From Valencia hispanica (taxonomy: Eukaryota > Chordata > Actinopteri > Cyprinodontiformes > Valenciidae), in assembly GCA_963556495.2 (NCBI GenBank), contig OY747700.1, positions 8,645,020-8,709,019 on the forward strand: DNA of 64,000 nucleotides, in the 5' to 3' direction. Of the stretch, positions 56,263-64,000 are shown in pieces. The first letter of the stretch is position 1. The number at the start of each line of letters is the position of its first letter. The notes beneath the pieces were generated by a model that had not been told where the DNA came from, did not search any database, and worked only from the letters and a program-made list of their open reading frames with translations. A program made the position numbers and the translations under genes.

Positions 56263-57960
56263 TAAATGTAAAAACAGGAATACTTCGTTTGGCCACCTTT
56301 AGTTTTGATTACGGCAAGCATTGGTTGTGGCATTGTTTCAATCAGCTTCTACAATGTCACAAGATTTTTTTCCATTCTGTGATGCATTAATTTTTTTACC
56401 AAGATCTTGTAGACATGATGGGAGAGTCCGAGCACCACCCAAAGCCTTCTGTAGCACATCCCTAAGATTCTTGATGGGGTTAAAGCCCGGACTCTGTGGT
56501 GGCCCATCAATGTGGGAAGTTGATGTCTCAGGCTCCCTGAATCATTATTCAACAATTTGAGCCAAATGAATTGCAACATTGTCACCTTGTTATATGGCCA
56601 TCTTGTTATATGACCAAGAAAAACTACATTAATGGAATAATCTGGTCGTTCAGGGCCTTTTTCCACCAAGGTTTCCACCGCCTAAGCAACAGTCTCTTTG
56701 TTCCAAACTGGTGCTTAACCTAGCACCAACTCCTAGCTGGGCCAAAGCTGGTTCTCTCCAAGAACCACTTTCACCCCTGTCCGCATCATAACGCAACCAG
56801 GGTGTTGGTTGCGTTAACAAAAATAACAAAAATAACAAAAGCTTAGAAAAGTGAGGCAAAACATACAACTGCTATTTTCATTCGTAACAATGGACAATAG
56901 ACGTAAACTAGAACATGTTATGGACACATCTTTGCAAATCCAGTAAAGTGTGGAAGCTCAAAAGCAGCACTTGTAAGGCCACTATTAACTCCTCCGTTGT
57001 TAAAATCTCTATATCTGTTCCCACCTGCTTTTTCTCCCCATGTGGGCGTGTACAGTTGCGTTGCATCACTTCAGATGACGTTATAATGCTGGGACCCGCC
57101 TCAGTGGAAAAGTAACAGGTTCTTTGAAAGTACCGGCTAAGGACCGACTAAGCACTGGCTCTGGCACCAGCACCGGTTATTTTCCAGTGGAAAATACCGA
57201 TATCAGTATCTTCAGGTAATCAGTCAATTTCATTTTTTGGCCTTAAGATGTTGCTGAACTTGAACTTCACCAACTGGAGCAACCGCACATCATAGCACTG
57301 CCCCCACAGGCTGGTACAGTAGGTTCTAGACATGATGGATGCATCACATCATCTGCCTCTCTTCTTACCCTGAAGTGCCCATCAATCTGGAAGCAGGTCA
57401 ATCTGGTCTCATCAGACCACATGATGATCTTCTTCCATTGCTCCAGAGTCAAATCTTCACTCTCCCTTGCAAATTAAAGCCTTTTTTTTCGTCGGCTAGC
57501 CTCCCTGATTAGTGGTTTTCTTACAGCTGAAAGCTGTTCAGTCCCAATCCCTTGAATTCCATTGGAGATATTTTTACCGTCACTATTAAACATAGACCTG
57601 AGTTCTACCGTTGTTTTTTAAAATTTGATTTGACCAAACCTTTTAGTGATTTGCTGATTATGATCATTCAGGACATTTTTCTGAGCACGATTCTTCCTCA
57701 AAGAAGGTGGTTTCCCACTTTTGTTCCTGTTTTTAATAACTCGTTGGACAGTTCTTACCTAATTTTAGTAGTTTATGCAATCTCCTTAGATGTGTCTTTT
57801 GCTTGATGCCAATGATTTGACCCTTCTTAGACTAACATAGTTTCCATGACCACGGGATGTGTCTCTTGACATGAGCTGCTCACTCCATCAGCAGGGGTTA
57901 AATAACTTGTTGCCAGCTGAAAGATAATCGCCCATTTGCTAAGTTAAATCCAGGTATGTA
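56263..57960 (-). pseudogene. Tc1-like fossil, minus strand, interrupted by a MITE
   Basis: On the - strand the gene runs from about 57890 to 56270. The frame at 57267-57452 carries EQWKKIIMWSDETRLTCF, where SDE provides the first catalytic Asp, and ADDVMHPSC. The terminal part has GGARTLPSCLQDLG at about 56420-56450. At 56654-57202 another element is inserted. The frame has many stops, and TIRs are not clear. Confidence 0.7.
56654..57202. mobile_element. Non-autonomous DNA element nested in Tc1
   Basis: It begins ggcctttttccacc and ends cagtggaaaataccgata, so both ends share a TTTTCCAC word in inverted orientation. TCAG is found at both junctions (56650-56653 and 57203-57206). Removing it restores the known order of the Tc1 fossil (ctggtcgttcag then tatcttcagg). 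It has no ORF. It is possibly Harbinger-like; this assignment is weak. Confidence 0.55.
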
Positions 57961-58513
57961 CTTTCCCCATACACATAAAATTAAAATGCATTTACCAGAT
58001 ATCTTGCTTGTGGAAGCCAAGAGCAAAGACAGGTTCAGCTTGTATCTTAAATGTAGTTTGTACACAAAAAAAGGAGTTGCTTTTTGTCAAGGAAATGTAG
58101 GGACATAAAATTATAGAAATGATCAACAGGGGACTATTTAATATATCTCAATTTATTTTTGTCCTGAGGATCTGCTTGAAGGACGAACACACCAAACAAC
58201 ATTGTGAAATGATTAACAATGTGCCGGTTTTTCTCACATTCAGCCGCTGAATATTTTCCCCATTCATCTGAATGTGATTTTACACTGGGATGTAGTCAGA
58301 AGCATTCATTTTGATTGGCAGACTCGTAATAAAAATTCTGGTCCCTCAGTAACACAAATGCCTCTCCAGTGTGAAGGGGTCCGCAACTTAAGTTCAAGCG
58401 ACTGTGCAGAAAATGCAGCAATGTGCTGCTGAGACTTCTCAGAGCTGGGGTCTGGATGAGAAAGCTCTGTAATGATGCGACTCACCAAGGTAGTCAAGCT
58501 GACTCACAGGCAA
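57961..58513. other. Intron or intergenic, nothing recognised
   Basis: No element or gene. Confidence 0.4.
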
Positions 58514-58517
58514 TTAA
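58514..58517. repeat. TTAA target-site duplication, left
   Basis: TTAA at 58514-58517 matches TTAA at 62140-62143 and immediately flanks the terminal inverted repeats. Confidence 0.7.
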
Positions 58518-58640
58518 AGGGAAACTTCACCCATTTGCATTAAGCTTTGTATCGCTAGAAACCCAGTCATGTTTTTGAATGGTCGTGCATTATACCCTCA
58601 GTTTCCCCTGAGACAAGAGAAATAGGGATTTCAGTGTTGC

Positions 58641-58697
58641 ACTTCCTGCTTTAAATGACGTAAAAATCGTCATTTTACGTCATTTAAAGCAGGAAGT
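58641..58697. repeat. 25-bp perfect inverted repeat with CRE-like core
   Basis: The arms 58641-58665 and 58673-58697 are exact reverse complements, separated by seven bases. Each arm contains TGACGTAAAA or its reverse, a CRE/ATF-like motif. It lies 157 bp upstream of the + gene start. Confidence 0.85.
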
Positions 58698-58853
58698 CCT
58701 ATATCTTTGTTGAGTGTGTTAGACTACAAACCTTTTTTTTTTTTTTTCCAGGAGGGGGCTAATGGGTGGGACCCATTCGTGCTACAGACCTATCACAGAC
58801 CAGTGGGTGGAACTTGTCTTTAAGAAACTGAAATGATATAGCAGCCATCTTGT

Positions 58854-59721
58854 TTGGAAGCTAAGCAAACAGACTATCGTAGAACCAGGCTTGATATCAC
58901 GATTTTGGCGGAACATAATCAATCCGATATGGAAGAGGGTGACTTCGAATGCGTGATGCTCGAATCCGATTTTCGTGGCTACCCGTATGAGCCACAATAC
59001 AGCGAAGAGCAGCTGAGGCAGATGGAGGAGCAGGAGGCGGTAGAGGAGGAGGCGGAGGACTGTCTCTGGCTGAGACAAACTGGTGGTGCCTGTGCTCTCG
59101 GTGTGCGGCTACGGAGACAGAAACTTAGTCCCTCTGCTGCAGAGAATTCCAAAGATGTCAGTTTCTTCTGGGCGAAATTTCTGCCTCAGATGAGGATATG
59201 GACGTTTGTGTGGTGGACCACCCGAGCTTTGCCCCGCATATGGACAGTGGCGTCCTGGAGACATATTTCAGAATCCTAAAAATCATCTGGAAAAGACAGC
59301 CGAAGCCTGCAGGCGCAAACGGACGTCTGACTATAAAGTGAGTAGATCTATGTACACGATTTGTTCAAGCATTATCACAAAGTTATTCCCGGTTAATACG
59401 TAACATCAACCAGCTGAGTTTGGCTTATTTACTAGACAAATAGCTTGCAGTTGCATTGCTAACTATAGTTAAAACGTGACTGTGGCACTCTAAACACTAA
59501 GACCATACATCACTAACTGTGTGTTCAATGTTTTGTAGACAATGGCACCTAACAGCCTACAGACACTTTCTGGAATGGGTGCTGAAGGGTGAAAAATTAG
59601 GCCGAGGCCATCGTGTCGTTTTACCCGTCTGTGTTGTGCAGGCAATCCGCCAGCTCCGTATCCAGCTCCGAACGGATATTAGAGGACATGAAGAAGTTGA
59701 GGACGCTCTGGAGGAACTATA
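58854..59721 (+). pseudogene. P2X7-ballast-like zinc domain gene, frameshifted
   Basis: The ATG at 58854 opens an acidic N-terminus including YEPQYSEEQLRQMEEQEAVEE. In the next frame the sequence continues WCLCSRC, then an in-frame TAG within the segment before SLCC, then DMDVCVVDHPSF and a helix. After a GT donor near 59340 and an AG acceptor at about 59538, it continues TAYRHFLEWVLKGEKLGRGHRVVLPVCVVQAIR. This order (WCxCxxC, SxCC, DHPSF, YRxFxxW, RVVLPxCVVxxIR) is the cysteine-rich C-terminal domain of the P2X7 receptor, which binds zinc and also occurs as a stand-alone domain in fish. No channel part is present. The shift near 59080 and the stop show decay. The role in an element is unknown. 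Confidence 0.6.
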
Positions 59722-59869
59722 ACTTCCATTATTGCTGTTGTAGTTAATTATAATTATGTAAATAATAGATTTGCATTCACGTTGTTGTATTCCTTTGTAG
59801 TGTTTCTCCAAGTATATAGAGAAATAGTTATAGTACGACACACATTTTAGAACTGGACCTAAGATACCC

Positions 59870-60515
59870 TTAGCAAAATGAGTATACTTTTTCTATACTA
59901 AAAGTGAGGCAGTATACTTTAAGGTTACTTTTAATATACTATATTTTATATACTTAATAGTATAGTGAAGTATACTTTGTTGTATTATTTGTTTATTTAT
60001 ATATGGTTCCAAATATACGTGCATTTGCCTTTTTTTATGGGGAGTTTTCAGTTGGACACTTGTTTACATTTTTACATGCAAATGTGCACTTTTTCCTTTG
60101 ATTTTCTCAGCTAAAGAGGGCTTGATTTCATAGAGGCTCTTTTTAAAAAAAAAATGCACATCTTTAATGATCTAAGCAGGATTACAAATGCACTGTATGG
60201 TACGTTGTGAAAAAAACACTTAAAATATAAGTTTTTCTCAACATTCCGTCTTGATTTTGTAAATATTAGTCTGGTGTACATACAGAGTTAACTTTAAACT
60301 AATTTAAGAAGTATATAGTTAGTATGCTACAGGTAACATACTTAGGTAACATACAAGTATACTTATAACTAGCAAAATAGTAATATTAGTTTTAGTAATT
60401 CTAAATTCATTAAAGTGTACCTCAAGTATAGGTCAATAAACTAAAATGTGGACTAGAAGTATATAAGTTGTACAATGGCAATATATATATAAGAGTACTT
60501 GTGGTATACTTTCAT
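59870..60515. repeat. AGTATACTT-rich inverted region
   Basis: More than ten agtatactt, aagtatact and gtatac words are clustered here in both orientations, between the two convergent genes. It resembles a decayed foldback or MITE. No ORF. Confidence 0.5.
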
Positions 60516-61284
60516 TCATTCACATCCACTTTCCTCCTTTTACCTACTAATGTTGAACTTTGGTGTAGACAGAAAAGAGTGCATTATTGAATAAGTTTTG
60601 TTTTATTCACAGTCTGACAGTTCAGTGTATGTTCCACCCTTGAACAGAACAGCTGTCGCAGAAAGGAGATTCACCTCTGGCATACCCCTAACATCAGATG
60701 AAGATGTCCAAGTCCCCGAAAGGCCCCCAAGACCAGTCCATTTCACCTTCCTCTGTGCCCCAGTATCATAGATGTTCTTTGCAGAAATCGGTTTCCCACA
60801 CATCTGGCAGAATCTGAATAGTGACATGAGGTTGGATTATTTTCCAATTTCATCTTCTGATGATGTGGGGCTGATGGTTGACTCAGGCTGATAGCTTTTG
60901 TCGGTTACATCAACGTCAATGCTGCTGGCACTTCTATTAAGGCCTGGGGATGGCAACTGTAAAATCAAGAAGAGGTTTCTTTTCAGTGTTAAATTCCACA
61001 AATTTCAATCATACATTAGTCTTAGCACTCTATTAGAGCCAATGTGCTGTACAAACTTACAATCTGTGCTGCTTGGACAGGGGTAGGTTGCATGATTGGT
61101 GTTGATGTTAGAGGACATTGTTCCTCAGCTTCCGAAGACGACACCAGAGCAGCAGCAGACGCCGTTTCAGACCGAAATGCGATATACGTTCAATAACGTT
61201 AAAAACATTTCAACAACATCAAACTATCAAACGTAAAACAAGGTGGATTTACTCTGACACCAGCAAACATAGCTAACTCTTCTA

Positions 61285-61319
61285 AGCTATGGCGCTAACT
61301 CTCTGTTAGCGCCATAGCT
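61285..61319. repeat. 15-bp perfect hairpin
   Basis: agctatggcgctaac and gttagcgccatagct are exact complements with five bases between them. It lies in the intron of the THAP-like gene next to the MITE. Confidence 0.85.
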
Positions 61320-61383
61320 GGAGCGTTTTTGTTAGCCTACATTGCTAATATGCTACTCCACTGCTCACAGGTGGAGTTTAGTG

Positions 61384-61575
61384 TAGGGTGACCAGATTTC
61401 TAAATCAAAAATCGGGGTTAATTTTTTTGCGCGGTGGTCAAAATTCTAATTTCATAATTATGAATATTTTATCTCCCATTCAATTCGGGGACATTTCCGG
61501 GGACGGCTTTTAACCGGGGACAAGGCAGCCTAATCGGGGACTGTCCCCGGAATTCGGGGACGTCTGGTCACCCTA
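61384..61575. mobile_element. hAT MITE, 192 bp, with perfect 8-bp duplication
   Basis: Terminal repeats TAGGGTGACCAGA and TCTGGTCACCCTA are exact inverses. Both flanks carry GTTTAGTG (61376-61383 and 61576-61583). The interior contains several cggggac words. It is nested in the 58518-62139 element. Confidence 0.95.
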
Positions 61576-62143
61576 GTTTAGTGATGCCGACACATTAGAA
61601 ACACAAGCGAGGAAAACATGCGGAAGACGACAGATTTACTTGTAAATAGCAAACGTATATAAAACTCATAGTTTATGTCCTGCTTTACAGCAGTAGACTG
61701 TATGTGTTTTCAGACAGCGTCGAGCAAGTCTCTTACCTCCAAGCGAATGTGTTTAGGGCTGCTCGCTCCAGATGTTCCAGGCTGTTCATCGTCATCAGGA
61801 AAGGTAAACACCGACGGAATTGCAGTGTCCAAAAGAGTTACTCTCTTCATTCCAAAGACATTGAGTTCGAAGTCTTCCTTTTTTTAAATGGAGACTGCAA
61901 ACCTTCAGATTTTTTAGGTTTTCCACGGCTGTGTCTTCTGAATAGCTCGGGTGGTTTATCACTCTCAGCCACTGTTTGCATCGCTCCATATCTTTCAGTA
62001 GAATATGAAAACTTACTTAAGTCATTTTCTGTCTTTTCTAGGTCAGATAGGCACCTAATTCGAAATGTATGTTACATTTCGACTACAAATATGACCCACT
62101 TTTAATAAAGATCAATGTTTCCATGGGTGAAATGCTCCTTTAA

Positions 62144-62552
62144 AGCAGCATGAAGCAGAAGGAGATTGGCTCTGGATGAGGAAAAAGAAAAACTGTCACT
62201 CAGGTCTTCTGTATCATGCGGGGAGGCTACAAGAAATAGAGAAATTTCAGAAGGTTTCAGGTCGGTCTAGGAGGCCTTTTGGTTGGCAATGCAGCTTCTT
62301 GACAATACTTAAAGCTGCACATTTTTCTTCAGCCCATGAATAGTCAGTTGTCAGTCTGACTCACTGCACATATCTAAACAGTACAGTAACTTTTAAAAAC
62401 CCTTTGGGGAGTTCATGAAGCAACACAAGCTCCTCCATTTCTTGTAACTGTTGTGCAACCTATTTGCTTTGTTTCTGCACTGGATTTCCAAAATCTTAAA
62501 ACCTGCAGACACAAGTAAAAAAGCAAGTAAAAGTTTATGTTTATAGCATGTT
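62144..62552. other. Intron or intergenic, nothing recognised
   Basis: No feature recognised. Confidence 0.4.
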
Positions 62553-63840
62553 TAATTCAATTCAAATTCAAAAATACTTTATTGATCCCAGAGGGAAACT
62601 AAGTGTTGGTATAGCTCATATAATTAATTCTTTAAGGAGTTGTTGTAGATAATGATGGCTGTGGGCAGGAAGGATTTCCTGTAGCGGTCTGTATTGCTGC
62701 GAAACTGAAGAAGCCTCCGACTGAAGACGCTCTGTTGTTGTATGACTGTCTCATGAAGAGGATGCTCAGGGTTGTCCATAATTTTTTTGATTTTATGAAG
62801 AATCCTTCTTTGCATCATCATCTCCAGATTTTCCACAGTTGTCCCAAGAACAGAACCAGAACCTTCTTTATCAGGTTGCTGAGCCTTTTTAAGTCCCTGG
62901 CTCTGATGCTGCTACCCCAACAGATGACGGCTGAGGAGAATACACTCTCCACAACAGACTTGTAGAAGATCTGCAGCATCTTGCTGCAAACCTTGAAGGA
63001 CCTGAGCTTCCTCAAGAAGTACAGTCTGCTCTGTCGCTTCTTGTAGACGGTTTCACTGTTGCGGCTCCAGTCCAGTCTGTTGTCAAGGTGAACTCCGAGG
63101 TTTTATACTCCTCAACCACCTCCACTTCTTCTCCCATGATGGAAACAGTTTTTGACTTATCCTTGTTTCTTCTGAAATCTACAATCATCTCCTTTGTTTT
63201 GTTCACATTCAAGGTGAGACGATTGTTTCCACACCATGTCACAAAGCGGTCCGCTTGTACGGTCCCCAGTGGTGCTCCTGTGCTGCTGACCACCTGGTTT
63301 GACACACAATTCTTCAGTCTCACAAACTGGTCTGTTGGTCAGGTAGTCATTGATCCAGGCGATTGTTGAGGGCTCCACCTGTGTCTTCAGGAGTTTCTGA
63401 CAAAGTAAATCAGGCTGAATTGTGTTAAATGCACTGGAGAAATCAAAGAACATGATCCTCACAGTGCTGCCTGCTTTGTCCAGATGACAGTGGGTTGGTT
63501 GAAGCAGGTGGATGATGGCATCTTCAACTCCAACTCCACAACGATAAGCAAACTGCAGTGGTTCCTGATACGTTCTTGTTTGCTTATTCAGGGGGGCCAA
63601 CAGGAGTCTCTCCAGGACCTTCATGATATGGGATGTCAGGGCAACAGGTCTATAGTCATTGATGACTGATGGGTGAGTTCTTTTGGGTACTGGAACAAGG
63701 CAGGATGTCTTCCACAACACTGGAACCTTCTCTTGAGTTAGGCTAAGGTTGAAGATGTGCTGCAGAATCCCACAGAGCTGCTCAGCACAGCCCTTCAGGA
63801 CTCTGGGGCTGACACCATCTGGACCTGCAGCCTTGTTCCG
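62553..63840 (-). mobile_element. Rex1 LINE, 5-prime truncated
   Basis: On the - strand it runs from a KAAGPDGVSP-like coding region at about 63840 to the 3-prime end with gggatcaataaagtattttt and an (AATTC)n-like tail at about 62553. FSSAFNT, the conserved motif of Rex1, is present. The 5-prime half is absent. Confidence 0.85.
62624..63840 (-). pseudogene. Rex1 reverse transcriptase with deletion of the catalytic box
   Basis: Motifs in order: LVPVPKRTHPSVINDYRPVALT, FAYRCGVGVEDAIIHLL, FFDFSSAFNTIQPDLL and INDYLTNRP; then VVSSTGAPLGTV is fused directly to QADRFVTWCGNNRLTLN. In intact Rex1 about 50-60 residues with the YxDD-type catalytic box lie between these. Further on come EYKTSEFTLTTDWTG, a segment with KVCSKMLQIFYKSVVESV, and near the end HPLHETVIQ and RKSFLPTAIIIYNNSL. 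Frames shift at about 63323-63157, 63012 and 62830. It cannot polymerise DNA. Confidence 0.8.
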
Positions 63841-64000
63841 GTTTACACAATAGATATCACATTGTGCTTTTCCTTTTATTTCTTTTTTATTTTTATTTAT
63901 TTATTTCCTTTTATTTATTTGATCAAGGGCAATGCACAAACATTAGTCTAAAAAAGAGGAGATGTCATGTGCCAGGTTATAGCAAAAATGCTAATTTACA

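Larger units (their letters stand above)
60603..62105 (-). pseudogene. THAP-like transposon gene, multi-exon, truncated
   Basis: Three pieces on the - strand make sense together. At 61795-62030 SFHILLKDMERCKQWLRVI, ENLKNLKVCSLHL resemble the second half of a THAP zinc-finger domain. At about 61061-61170, a segment with SSEAEEQCPLTSTP ends in a GTAAGT donor. At 60603-60956, after a tttacag acceptor, the sequence reads LPSPGLNRSASSIDVDVTDKSYQPEST, an in-frame stop, then FRFCQMCGK and MPEVNLLSATAVLFKGG. The zinc-ribbon-like and LLSAAVLF parts are known from the N-terminal region of THAP-bearing transposases of fish. The first cysteine pair of the THAP domain and the catalytic domain are missing. 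The MITE at 61384-61575 lies in an intron. Confidence 0.55.
58518..62139. mobile_element. TTAA-flanked two-gene DNA transposon (Kolobok-like)
   Basis: The 3622-bp unit starts AGGGAAACTTCACCCAT and its other end, reversed, reads AGGAGCATTTCACCCAT; 13 of 17 bases agree. TTAA lies directly outside both ends. Two convergent decayed genes fill the interior: a + gene with a P2X7-like zinc domain (58854-59721) and a - gene with a THAP-like N-terminus (60603-62105). TTAA targeting plus a THAP gene fit the Kolobok superfamily. PiggyBac also uses TTAA, but no piggyBac domain is seen. An hAT MITE is nested at 61384-61575. Confidence 0.7.

Noticed and set aside
41300..64000. Upstream caln1 EF-hand exons
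   Set aside because: I looked on the - strand for EF-hand loops and the segment ending IFWQ but found none; they probably lie beyond the window.

Overview
This window reads as nuclear DNA of a teleost fish. It is AT-rich, intron-dominated and packed with fish-type repeats: Rex1, Rex3 and L2 LINEs, two Tc1 lineages with transposase frames, hAT and MITE elements, tRNA-derived SINEs and long microsatellites. Nothing bacterial, such as operons or ribosome-binding sites, is present. The species cannot be fixed from the sequence alone.

Only two host genes are supported, and they converge tail to tail. On the + strand, two exons (3872-4033 and 6879-7013) encode the last 98 residues of a polypeptide N-acetylgalactosaminyltransferase of the Y subfamily, best called galnt17. 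On the - strand, two exons (41134-41290, then 24760-24887) encode the last 94 residues of calneuron 1, caln1, including its C-terminal membrane anchor. The GALNT17-CALN1 convergent pair is also the human 7q11.22 arrangement, so the neighbourhood itself supports both names. Earlier galnt17 exons lie off the left edge. Earlier caln1 exons were not found and probably lie off the right edge.

Everything else is intron or intergenic DNA filled by mobile elements. 0-9.5 kb: galnt17 end, three foldback elements built of ATTTAG/CTAAAT units, a SINE and an L2 tail. 9.9-18.5 kb: hAT remnants, L2 pieces, a solo LTR and a TTF-finger hAT exon. 18.5-24.7 kb: mostly unclassified DNA before the caln1 stop. 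24.9-41.1 kb (caln1 intron): a nearly full-length Rex3 inserted in an L2, hAT elements, a GGAT minisatellite and an inactive DD35E Tc1. 41.3-58.5 kb (presumed upstream caln1 intron): MITEs, L2 copies, an intact DD34E Tc1, a second solo LTR and nested Tc1 fossils. 58.5-62.1 kb: a 3.6-kb element flanked by TTAA, with terminal inverted repeats and two convergent decayed genes, one with a P2X7-ballast-like zinc domain and one with a THAP-like domain. 62.5-63.8 kb: a Rex1 copy that has lost its catalytic box.

The most unusual object is the TTAA-flanked two-gene element at 58518-62139, which fits the Kolobok superfamily. The most intact mobile gene is the Tc1 transposase at 47978-48961.
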